A stretch of 64,000 bases of DNA from Lachnospiraceae bacterium (GTDB taxonomy: Bacteria > Bacillota > Clostridia > Lachnospirales > Lachnospiraceae), in assembly GCA_017428265.1 (NCBI GenBank), contig JAFRRD010000041.1, positions 1-64,000 on the forward strand, given 5' to 3'. A model generated the notes under the pieces. It was not told where the DNA came from. It ran no database searches and saw only the letters and a list, made by a program, of their open reading frames with translations. Every line of letters begins with the position of its first letter. The first letter of the stretch is position 1. Positions 43,601 to 49,399 of the stretch are shown here, piece after piece. The position numbers and the translations under genes were made by a program.

Positions 43601-45000
43601 GGTCGGACAATGACAACCGCCTGCTGACCACGGCCTGTGAGACGCTGGAAGGCAAGGGTATGATCATCGTTTCCGGCGCGGCCTTCATGTCCAACTTCGA
43701 AGTGCAGGCGGCAGCGGACACCGGCTCCAGCGATACCGACCAGCAGAAGAACTACGCCAACTACAAGTTCTGCGAGAACATCGTCAAAGGCCTCAACGAG
43801 GTCGAGATCACACCGATCGCTGAGGTCCGCGCCGTTACGCAGGAAGGCTACAAGTTCACGATCGAAGGTATCGTGACGTCCAACGCGTCCGGCTATGATA
43901 CGGCGACGGCCTTCTTCGACTGCATCTACGTGCAGGATGAGACCGGCGGCATCTGCTGCTTCCCGGTGGCCGGCAATTTCAAGGTCGGCGACAAGGTCCG
44001 CATCACCGGTGTCACGGATTTCTATCAGGGTGAACCGGAACTGCAGGTGACCACCATTACTAAGACAGGTGACGGTGAATGCCCGGCTCCGCTGGAGATC
44101 ACGGCGGCTGCTGAGAATGACAGAAGTGAAGAGGGCATGCTGGTCAAGGTCAGCGGCACCATCACCGAGGTCGGGATCGAAAACGGACTCATCCAGACGA
44201 TCTATTACAAAGATGACTCCGGCGAGACCGCCCGCATCTTCATCGACGGCTACATCACCACCGACAGTGACGTGGAGAACTGCTTCGCCGGCAATAAGGT
44301 AACGGCGATCGGCCTTGCGTCCTACGATGATACATTCAACGCGCCCGACGGGCCGTTCCCGCGCATCCGTATCCGTGACCGTGCGGATGTGACGGTGGAG
44401 AAGGTTGATGCCTTCCTCGTCTTCAACCTGGGCGACGGCAAGCTGCTGGATCCGAATACCGGCGAATACGTGACGGGAGAGTACGTGATCAAGGCCGACA
44501 ACGGGGATACGATCATTATTCCGGACGGCCCGATCCTTGACGGCTGGACCTTCCAGTACTGGAGAGGTTCGGAGTATTATCCGGGTGATGAATATGTCGT
44601 GGCCGGCAGCCATGACTTCACGGCGGTCTATGTCATGAACGAAACGGAAGGAACGACCGAAGCAGATACCACCGAAGCGAATACCACCGAAGCGGATACT
44701 ACTGAAGCGGATACCACCGAAGCGAATACCACTGAAGCGGATACTACTGAAGCGGATACCACCGAAGCGAATACTGGCGGAGCGGATGAGACGACCGGCG
44801 CGAATGAAACCACCGGTGCGGCAGGCAGCTCCGAAGAGACAACGTCTGCAGGCTCCGGTGAACCGGGCAGCAATTCCGGCGGCACTGTTGACACCGGCGA
44901 CCGTACAAGGACCGGCTTCTGGCTCGTCATGCTGCTGGTCTCTGCAGCGGGAATGGCCTTCGTCGTCGTGAAGGACAGAAAAACGCTGAAAGAGAACTAA
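37687..45000 (+). CDS. giant surface-anchored CehA/McbA-type (PHP) metallohydrolase protein, 2437 residues
   Basis: A signal peptide (to about residue 32, LRALAETS) is followed by an acidic low-complexity stretch. An OB-fold module (FTVKGVVTMVDGKNVFVQDV) follows, then two copies of a 140-residue module starting DVPDGDYLVYNP (about 455-600 and 769-910), each followed by related KVVIYN modules. Ig-like segments come next, and then a PHP phosphoesterase domain from about 1266. The domain retains a full metal set by position: His1272, His1274, Asp1279, His1308, Glu1364, His1373, His1420, Asp1483 and His1485. A DUF4350/GATase-like region (from about 1750), a second OB-fold (EGIVTSNASG) and a TTEAD repeat follow. 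The end is VDTGDRTRTG, a membrane segment and KDRKTLKEN, a degenerate sortase-type anchor. The substrate may be a phosphodiester or lipid-linked compound. RBS CAGGAGGG. Confidence 0.88.
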   Translation: MKTGKKSRFLALLLVAAMTVTLIPSGVLRALAETSEPVVKEQTAAEEKAEPSVSAVPEQDEKEKAAEPGEALTDPANEPNAVDPGTKAGATWTQIAWADITATDTIAITMSKGTSMWALPNAAATNANPSAVPVTLTDGKLTLAADSYGFKITQTTGGYHIMSGSNYLNCNNDANGSRIDTKVSVWTLDGNYLKSADKNNNTRWLGVYLDKPDWRAYKNTTGNTAGQTVSFWKLDDGSSGSSEDTTEAPSSSSEEPTSSSEDPGQTVSTIAEALAGADGASFTVKGVVTMVDGKNVFVQDVTGGICLFLPAADSSIKLGDTVTGTGSRATYRGLPELSSATVEKSEGLTLTAKSTTIGALTTSDVCTYVSLKKLEITEVNDNNGTYNNPNITLKDENDATIQIYKAVVDKTDGQWAFKVGDVVDVKCAVGINNTTLQLRNTQSGEITLHEDVVYDVPDGDYLVYNPKYKVALSSAYSGNYNAGVDMSGTVTDVTQTVQADPAIIWHVTNNEDGSIYISTYAGNHKLSMDTSYTSTPLDKVNDKWKLVKVNAEADDGLFFIENVGRTGYRLEWYASKNNFSAYNNNATSDLFQFNFVPAEPENSTPPTPDVTYLDKLTKAPANGGKVVIYNPGSSVALGTAANGSKLSPVSAALVDGRLPVSDGMALLTVTVSTDDAGTTLYQFGTDDSKYLTSGATGNSLSLAAITDATADYTKWTLEQQTDGTWIIVNYKAAYNNKSQAIEYYSGAFTTYGKGTSAAFKMDFYGDEHDVPDGDYLVYNPAYKMALSSSYTGNYNSGVDMTGLITDVTQTVEADPAIIWHVTNNDDGTIYISHGSDKLSMDTSYTSTPLNKANDKWKLVKVNPDADDGLYYIENVGRTGYRLEWYASKNNFSAYNNNATSDMFRFNFVPAVPKEGSGNGPLQAGDKVVIYNAEAEGVLGLDTAGLNTSLSNVATEIRNEVAFPENGAYVFTVGAEGNYFTFSAGGKYLATCNTEQLFMADELADTGENCGYWELEQKGSGYLIKSKTARYNNTGVVCIEFFSGAFSGWTFKASDQNIFIFSFYPVDESVNTLNDVTNDPKVVFEATEFPIKGQPYTVTFKLDDLTPLEQLTVNVTLNGEPVTNLENDGKNFSFIVPAEVTAVEDTLNVSVQVVNAAGGSYSGSKSLPVMDIPVFCNFIPEPGSKTGDDYMPLISVTVKNASDSDEATLTIGGETHPVQILGGVISYQPTEPLKEGRVTVKVEVVRADGVTGEKTWSFTVGEGGEQLYFGQLHSHTTYSDGSGSLETALDYIRNIPESANIQFVAFTDHSNYFDNQGGANPEGALYDMSLASDYSRNLWNSYKNTVAAFNADTANSDLIALAGFEMTWSGGPGHINTFNTPGIVSRNNTTLNNKTGDAGMKAYYALLSRTEGVDSLSQFNHPGKTFGNFTDFSYWDAVADSRIFTVEVGNGEGQIGAGGYYPSYEQYTMALDKGWHVAPTNNQDNHKGRWGNANDARDVILTDDFSEQGIYEAMRQMRIYATEDKNLEIYYTVNGQPLGSTISEVPEQLELNVQISDPDSSDSISKVEVIVNSGSVAYTWNDAVEIGSGNLSVTLAPDYSYYYIRVTEKDGDLAVTAPVWVGETLKLGISSFECGTKMPVTDEELTLTTTLFNSEAKAATVKSVVYTTNGAVVLGTDTTERTLPASGTLEIPFNYTPTEARVMQVTVTVVLEQDGKEYTFTKDLTLDVQAAEKLVYIGIDASHYNEYVAGNYKDSMGNFAALAANYAVRTVELKTSEDLIAACNNEKYRILIFTAPSRRLAAAQSDPRTYSAEELAAIKAFNDAGGVVIVAGWSDAYENYSVITGNPNIKHMAETQNDILSTLGSHLRIADDGTNDDSLNGGQSQRLYFSTYNMNNPLMEGIVVDPDHPNDRAYSEVFSQYGGASIYAEDDSGNTVSVLPATVDPAVYGHTSTYSKDSDNDGLGGSSVPKYAWSDNDNRLLTTACETLEGKGMIIVSGAAFMSNFEVQAAADTGSSDTDQQKNYANYKFCENIVKGLNEVEITPIAEVRAVTQEGYKFTIEGIVTSNASGYDTATAFFDCIYVQDETGGICCFPVAGNFKVGDKVRITGVTDFYQGEPELQVTTITKTGDGECPAPLEITAAAENDRSEEGMLVKVSGTITEVGIENGLIQTIYYKDDSGETARIFIDGYITTDSDVENCFAGNKVTAIGLASYDDTFNAPDGPFPRIRIRDRADVTVEKVDAFLVFNLGDGKLLDPNTGEYVTGEYVIKADNGDTIIIPDGPILDGWTFQYWRGSEYYPGDEYVVAGSHDFTAVYVMNETEGTTEADTTEANTTEADTTEADTTEANTTEADTTEADTTEANTGGADETTGANETTGAAGSSEETTSAGSGEPGSNSGGTVDTGDRTRTGFWLVMLLVSAAGMAFVVVKDRKTLKEN
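39049..40416 (+). repeat. intragenic duplication of a 140-codon module
   Basis: Codons from 39049 (DVPDGDYLVYNP) to about 39480 are repeated from 39991 to about 40416. Shared blocks include ADPAIIWHVTNN, KLSMDTSYTSTPL and ENVGRTGYRLEWYASKNNF. I count only scattered substitutions and a two-residue gap. The segment between copies encodes a related but different module. Confidence 0.85.
44654..44775 (+). repeat. 15-bp coding tandem repeat (TTEAD/TTEAN)
   Basis: About eight pentapeptide units alternate D and N in a three-unit, 45-bp super-repeat (AD-AN-AD). Nucleotide units such as ACTGAAGCGGATACC and ACCGAAGCGAATACC differ at few sites. It encodes a Thr/Glu-rich spacer between the last domain and the wall/membrane end of the giant surface protein and could vary in length between strains. 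Confidence 0.85.
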
Positions 45001-45008
45001 AAAAGTGC

Positions 45009-45037
45009 TTGCATTCTGTCGGGACTGATGGTAATAT
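45009..45037 (+). promoter_or_regulatory. predicted secG promoter
   Basis: TTGCAT (45009-45014), 17 bp, TAATAT (45032-45037). Confidence 0.65.
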
Positions 45038-45069
45038 AGCAAAGCTGAGCTTCAAGGAGGTAATATCTG

Positions 45070-45312
45070 ATGAGCACTGTTATCACGATTTTATCCATAT
45101 TACTGGTTATCGACAGCATTGCCATGATCGTTCTGGTGATGATGCAGGAAGGCGATGAGAACGGCCTGTCCAGCAGCATCGCGGGCGGATTTGCTGACAG
45201 CTATGCGGCCAAGAATGCCGGCCGCACGAAGGAAGGCCAGCTCAAGAAGTACACGAAGATCACGCTTGCGGTCTTCCTGCTCTTCGCTCTGCTGATCAAC
45301 ATCCTGCAGTAA
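45070..45312 (+). CDS. secG: preprotein translocase subunit SecG
   Basis: An 80-residue protein with two membrane segments (about 4-24 and 58-78). The family cytoplasmic loop is [19 protein letters not shown]. It assists SecYEA-driven export. Ribosome-binding site AAGGAGGTAAT. In Firmicutes secG often precedes rnr and smpB; here rnr is missing between secG and smpB. Confidence 0.93.
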   Translation: MSTVITILSILLVIDSIAMIVLVMMQEGDENGLSSSIAGGFADSYAAKNAGRTKEGQLKKYTKITLAVFLLFALLINILQ

Positions 45313-45324
45313 GATCCGCGAAAG

Positions 45325-45356
45325 AAAAGGTGCATGGTCCGCCATGCACCTTTTTT
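45325..45356 (+). terminator. terminator between secG and smpB
   Basis: A 13-bp stem AAAAGGTGCATGG / CCATGCACCTTTT with a TCCG loop, then TT. smpB starts only about 20 bp downstream, so either read-through or an unseen promoter serves smpB. Confidence 0.85.
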
Positions 45357-45377
45357 ATAACTTTAGGAGGCATGACC

Positions 45378-45845
45378 GTGGCAAAGACTGACAGTTTCAA
45401 ACTGATCGCCCAGAATAAAAAGGCATACCACGACTATTTCATCGAGGACACCTACGAGGCGGGCATCTCGCTCGCGGGCACCGAGGTCAAATCCCTGCGC
45501 GCCGGCAAATGCAGCCTGAAGGAGTCCTACATCGAGGAAAAGCACGGGGAAATGCTGATCCTGGGCATGCATATCAGCCCTTATGAAAAGGGTAACATTT
45601 TCAACCGTGACCCGCTTCGGACCAGGAAACTCCTGCTGCATGACTACGAGATCCGCAAGCTCTCGGCGCAGGCACAGGCGAAGGGGTATACTATCGTGCC
45701 GCTCAAAGTTTATTTCAAGGGCTCGCTCGTCAAGGTGGAACTCGGCCTCGCCAAGGGCAAGAAACTCTACGACAAGCGCGAGACCATCGCCCGCCGCGAC
45801 ATCGAACGCGAGGCGCAGCGGGAAATGAAGGAGAGCGGACGGTAA
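45378..45845 (+). CDS. smpB: SsrA (tmRNA)-binding protein SmpB
   Basis: A 155-residue partner of tmRNA in rescue of stalled ribosomes. Motifs are [42 protein letters not shown] and [14 protein letters not shown] chose GTG 45378, 7 nt after AGGAGG and giving the usual MAKTD-type N-terminus, over ATG 45372, which is 1 nt from the Shine-Dalgarno sequence. No tmRNA gene is seen nearby. Confidence 0.95.
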   Translation: MAKTDSFKLIAQNKKAYHDYFIEDTYEAGISLAGTEVKSLRAGKCSLKESYIEEKHGEMLILGMHISPYEKGNIFNRDPLRTRKLLLHDYEIRKLSAQAQAKGYTIVPLKVYFKGSLVKVELGLAKGKKLYDKRETIARRDIEREAQREMKESGR

Positions 45846-45849
45846 TGAA

Positions 45850-45877
45850 ACGCACGGCTTTGCGGCCGTGCGTTTTT
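45850..45877 (+). terminator. terminator after smpB
   Basis: A 9-bp stem ACGCACGGC / GCCGTGCGT with a 6-nt loop, then TTTT. The same arms recur in the terminator at 51981. Confidence 0.75.
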
Positions 45878-45893
45878 GAAAGAGGTGATGTGG

Positions 45894-47441
45894 ATGCTGC
45901 AGATCGAGCATCTGACGATAACACATAAAAAAGACCTGCGCACGATCGTGAGCGACCTCGGTTTTGTACTGAACCGAGGCGACAAGGCCGTGCTGATCGG
46001 CGAGGAAGGAAACGGCAAGTCCACGGTCCTCAAGTGGATATACGATCCGCATCTTATCGAAGACTATGCGGAGGCGGAGGGGATATGCACGGCGCAGGGC
46101 GTGATCAAGGGGTATCTTCCCCAGGAACTGCCGGAAGAGGAGAAGGATCTGACCGTTTATGAATACTTTTCACGGCAGCGGGCGTTCCGGGAGACCGGGC
46201 CGGCAGAACTTTTCCGCTTCTCCGCCTCGCTGCGCTTTGACAGCGAGCTGTTTTATTCCGAACAGACGATGGGGTCACTCTCCGGCGGAGAGCGTGTAAA
46301 GGTCCAGACGGCGGCGATGCTGCTCGCCCGGCCGGACTGCCTGCTGCTGGATGAACCGTCGAATGACATCGATATTGAAACGCTGGAATGGCTGGAGAAG
46401 ATGATCCGGAACTTCACGGGCGCCGTCCTGTTCATTTCCCACGATGAGACCCTGATCGAAAGGACCGCGAACCGCGTCATCCTGATCGAGCAGCTGCGGC
46501 GGAAAACGGTCCCGCGCGTGACCGTGGCGAACGTGCCTTTCCGCACGTTCATGGAGGAGCGGGAGAGAAACTTCGCGAAGCAGGCGCAGGAGGCGGTCAG
46601 CGAACGGCGGGAAGAGAAAAAGGCCATGGAGCGCTTCCGCCGCATCGAGCAGTCGGTGGAGTCGGATCTCAGGAACAATTCCCGGCAGGACCCCACAACC
46701 GGCCGCCTTCTCAAGAAAAAGATGAAGGCGGTAAAGTCCCTGGAGCACCGCTACGAGCGGGAGCACGGGGAACTGACAGAGTTCCCGGAAAGTGAGTCCG
46801 CGATCACGGTCCGTTTTGAACGGCAGAAGGAAATGCCTGCCGGGAAGACCGTGGCGAAGGTCGATCTTCCCGAACTCTGCGCTCCGGACGGCCGTGTGCT
46901 GGCGCGGAACATCGTCCTGCAGGTCAGAGGCCCGGAAAAAATCGGGATCATCGGCACGAACGGCGCCGGCAAGACGACCCTGATCCGGAAACTCGCGGAA
47001 GAACTCTGCGCCCGCCCGGACATCACGGCCTGCTACATGCCGCAGAATTACGAGGAGGAACTGCCCTTCGAAAAGACGCCCGTCGATTACCTCGCGCCTT
47101 CGGGTCATAAGGATGAGATCACGCAGGTACGGACCTATCTTGGTTCCATGAAATACACGGCTGACGAGATGTTCCATCCGATCGCAGAGCTGTCCGGCGG
47201 CCAGAAGGCGAAGCTCCTGCTTCTGAAGATGAGTCTGACCGAAGCGGACGTCCTGATCCTGGACGAGCCGACCCGCAACTTTTCGCCGCTTTCGGCGCCC
47301 GAGGTCCGCGGTATCCTGAAACAGTTCCCCGGAGCGATCATCAGCGTCTCCCACGACCGGAAATATCTCGCCGAGGTCTGCGATAAGATCTATCGCCTGA
47401 CCCCCGAAGGATTAAGCACAGATGTTTCAATAAAATACTAA
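45894..47441 (+). CDS. ABC-F family ATPase (ribosome-associated)
   Basis: A 515-residue soluble protein with two ABC domains and no membrane segments. The first has GEEGNGKSTV, LSGGERVKVQTAAML and LLLDEPSNDID. The second has GTNGAGKTTLI, LSGGQKAKLLLL and LILDEPTRNFSPLS, with catalytic Glu in both. The interdomain linker near 215-290 is rich in Arg/Lys/Glu, as in ABC-F factors acting at the ribosomal E site. Members act in translation or protect ribosomes from antibiotics of the lincosamide, pleuromutilin and streptogramin classes; which applies cannot be told from sequence alone. ATG 45894 follows AGAGGTG. Confidence 0.9.
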   Translation: MLQIEHLTITHKKDLRTIVSDLGFVLNRGDKAVLIGEEGNGKSTVLKWIYDPHLIEDYAEAEGICTAQGVIKGYLPQELPEEEKDLTVYEYFSRQRAFRETGPAELFRFSASLRFDSELFYSEQTMGSLSGGERVKVQTAAMLLARPDCLLLDEPSNDIDIETLEWLEKMIRNFTGAVLFISHDETLIERTANRVILIEQLRRKTVPRVTVANVPFRTFMEERERNFAKQAQEAVSERREEKKAMERFRRIEQSVESDLRNNSRQDPTTGRLLKKKMKAVKSLEHRYEREHGELTEFPESESAITVRFERQKEMPAGKTVAKVDLPELCAPDGRVLARNIVLQVRGPEKIGIIGTNGAGKTTLIRKLAEELCARPDITACYMPQNYEEELPFEKTPVDYLAPSGHKDEITQVRTYLGSMKYTADEMFHPIAELSGGQKAKLLLLKMSLTEADVLILDEPTRNFSPLSAPEVRGILKQFPGAIISVSHDRKYLAEVCDKIYRLTPEGLSTDVSIKY

Positions 47442-47468
47442 AAAACCAATAAATGAAACAAAATCCTC

Positions 47469-47497
47469 TTGACAGAAGGAGCCGGACAGGGTATTAT
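47469..47497 (+). promoter_or_regulatory. predicted promoter of the ABC transporter-nucleotidyltransferase operon
   Basis: TTGACA (47469-47474), 17 bp, TATTAT (47492-47497). Confidence 0.7.
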
Positions 47498-47510
47498 CTT
47501 GTTCGGCTCT
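47480..47510. other. imperfect palindrome covering the -10 of the transporter promoter
   Basis: GAGCCGGACA / TGTTCGGCTC arms (one G-T pair) flank the -10 element, and TTTCATTTTT follows. It may act as the terminator of the ABC-F gene, as an operator, or both. Confidence 0.5.
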
Positions 47511-47566
47511 TTCATTTTTGTGAAAATTGAAACATGAAAGAGAATAAGAACTCAGGAGATACTGTT

Positions 47567-48595
47567 ATGAAAAAGATCCTTTCCCTCATCGCACTGCTTC
47601 TCTGTGTGACCATGATCCTGGCCGGCTGCGGCAGCTCCAACTCCGGTGAATCCGGCAGGAACGGCAAAGACCGCGTCGTCATCTATACGGCGGCAGAAGA
47701 TGAGCGCATTTCCTATATTCAGGAAGAACTGGACAAAAAGTTCCCGAACACCGAGATCGTGATCCAGTCGCTCGGCACCGGCCAGCTGCTGTCCAAGCTG
47801 CAGGCTGAAGGCAAGAACAGCGACTGCGATATTTTCTACGATCTGGAAGTCGTCAACGCGGAGATCATTCTGAACGCGGTCCCGGATCTGTTTGCGGACC
47901 TATCCGAATATGACTTCTCCATTTACGATGCTTCCGTGACCGGCTATACGAGCCGTCATCACAAGTATGCCGTGAACGGCAAGACTGCCGGCGCCTTCCT
48001 TGTGAACACGAAGACCCTGGAAGAAAAGGGTCTGCCCGTTCCGGAAAGCTATGAAGATATGCTGAAGCCGGAGTACGCAGGCCTCATCTCCATGCCGAGC
48101 CCCAAGTCTTCCGGCACCGGCTACAGCTACTACAACGGCATGGTCACCGTGCTCGGCGAAGCTGAAGGCCTGAAGTATTTTGAGACCCTGAACCCGAACA
48201 TCAAGGAATACACGACCTCCGGTTCCGCGCCGGCGAAGGCTGCCGTCCGCGGCGACGTGGCGATCGCTTACGGCCTGCTGTGGCAGTGCGTGAACTATGC
48301 CAACGAAAACGAAGGCATGACGGTTATCGTTCCGGAACAGGGCCTGGCGTTTGACCTTTTCACCATGGGCATGATCTCCGGCCACGAGACGAAGAGCAGC
48401 GTGAAGGAAGTCTTCTCCTATCTTTACAATGAACTGAACAAGCCGCAGTGCGCGAAGTTCAACCCCGACAAGATCTATGCCGACATGCCGGCAGCCGAGA
48501 TCGCCAACTATCCGGCTTCCTACAAAGAGATCACCATGGAAGGCCTCTTTGATTTCCAGTACAAGCAGAACCTGCTTGACAAGTGGCAGTACTGA
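47567..48595 (+). CDS. ABC transporter substrate-binding lipoprotein (iron / 2-aminoethylphosphonate class)
   Basis: A 342-residue protein with a lipobox at ILAGC (Cys21). The fold start (RVVIYTAAEDERISYIQEEL) and the KYAVNGKTAGAFLVN and SGSAPAKAAVRGDVAIAYG blocks belong to the extracellular binding protein family 1 type. That type is used for ferric iron, polyamines, thiamine and 2-aminoethylphosphonate. The tyrosine cluster expected of many ferric-binding proteins is not evident to me, and the third gene of the operon points to a phosphonate or phosphocholine-like ligand; this is inference. ATG 47567 follows CAGGAGATA; the frame is open to 47534. Confidence 0.85.
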   Translation: MKKILSLIALLLCVTMILAGCGSSNSGESGRNGKDRVVIYTAAEDERISYIQEELDKKFPNTEIVIQSLGTGQLLSKLQAEGKNSDCDIFYDLEVVNAEIILNAVPDLFADLSEYDFSIYDASVTGYTSRHHKYAVNGKTAGAFLVNTKTLEEKGLPVPESYEDMLKPEYAGLISMPSPKSSGTGYSYYNGMVTVLGEAEGLKYFETLNPNIKEYTTSGSAPAKAAVRGDVAIAYGLLWQCVNYANENEGMTVIVPEQGLAFDLFTMGMISGHETKSSVKEVFSYLYNELNKPQCAKFNPDKIYADMPAAEIANYPASYKEITMEGLFDFQYKQNLLDKWQY

Positions 48596-48634
48596 TCCGT
48601 TCCGTATTTCATTTCCGCTGAGGAGGACGCACAG

Positions 48635-49399
48635 ATGGAACAGCCCGCGGTAATCATCCGCTGTGAGAATATCAATAAAAAGTTCAAATCAAAGACCGTG
48701 CTGGAGGATATCTCCTTTGAGATCATGCGCGGGGAGTTTCTGTCGCTTCTCGGTCCCTCCGGCTGCGGAAAGACGACGATCCTCCGTATGCTGATCGGCA
48801 TCGAAAAGCCGTCCAGCGGCCGCATTTTGAAGGACGGCACGGACATCACGAACATGCCGCCGAAGGACAGGAACATAGGGATCGTTTTCCAGAACTACTC
48901 ACTGTTCCCGAACATGGACGTCTACCACAACATTTCCTACGCGCTGAGCGCGAAGAAGATGGAAAAGGATGAGATCGACAGCAAGGTCCGGGAGATCGTG
49001 GAAATGGTCGGCCTGGAGGAACATATCTATAAGAAGCCGCGTCAGCTTTCCGGCGGCCAGCAGCAGCGCGTGGCGATCGCGCGGACGCTGGTCCTGAATC
49101 CCGACGTCATCCTCTTTGACGAGCCGATGTCGGCGCTGGACGCGGAGATCAAAGTGATCCTGCGCGAGCAGCTGAAGGCGATCCAGAAGAAGCTGAAGGT
49201 CACGATGGTCTACGTTACCCATGACCAGGAGGAGGCGTTCGCCCTGTCCGACCGGATCATGGTCCTGAACGACCTGCGCATTGCACAGCTGGATACCCCG
49301 CAGAACATCTACCACCATCCGGCGGATCCCTTCGTGAAGCGTTTCGTCGTCGATCACCTGGATCTGAAGGTGAGATCCATTGAGGAAAGCATCCGATGA
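48635..49399 (+). CDS. ABC transporter ATP-binding protein
   Basis: A 254-residue importer ATPase: GPSGCGKTTILRM (Walker A), a Q-loop in VFQNYSLFPNM, LSGGQQQRVAIARTL (signature), ILFDEPMSALD (Walker B) and the H-loop YVTHDQEEAFALSD. It resembles PotA/FbpC/PhnT ATPases but stops soon after the nucleotide-binding domain, lacking the C-terminal TOBE regulatory domain. Its stop overlaps the start of the permease fusion (ATGA), so the two are translationally coupled. RBS GAGGAGG. Confidence 0.93.
   Translation: MEQPAVIIRCENINKKFKSKTVLEDISFEIMRGEFLSLLGPSGCGKTTILRMLIGIEKPSSGRILKDGTDITNMPPKDRNIGIVFQNYSLFPNMDVYHNISYALSAKKMEKDEIDSKVREIVEMVGLEEHIYKKPRQLSGGQQQRVAIARTLVLNPDVILFDEPMSALDAEIKVILREQLKAIQKKLKVTMVYVTHDQEEAFALSDRIMVLNDLRIAQLDTPQNIYHHPADPFVKRFVVDHLDLKVRSIEESIR

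Noticed and set aside
40360..45042. 1560-codon antisense frame opposite the giant surface protein
   Set aside because: The surface protein frame has a signal peptide, recognised domains and a ribosome-binding site. The antisense frame is a by-product of GC-rich codon use and shows no known domain.
45894..47441. Naming the ABC-F protein as a specific antibiotic-resistance determinant
   Set aside because: ABC-F subfamily and resistance spectrum cannot be decided by eye; there are no flanking mobile genes or regulatory leader peptide typical of resistance cassettes.
47567..48595. Calling the binding protein a ferric iron transporter (FbpA)
   Set aside because: The family is shared by several ligands; iron-ligand tyrosines were not evident and the fused nucleotidyltransferase points elsewhere, so the ligand is left open.
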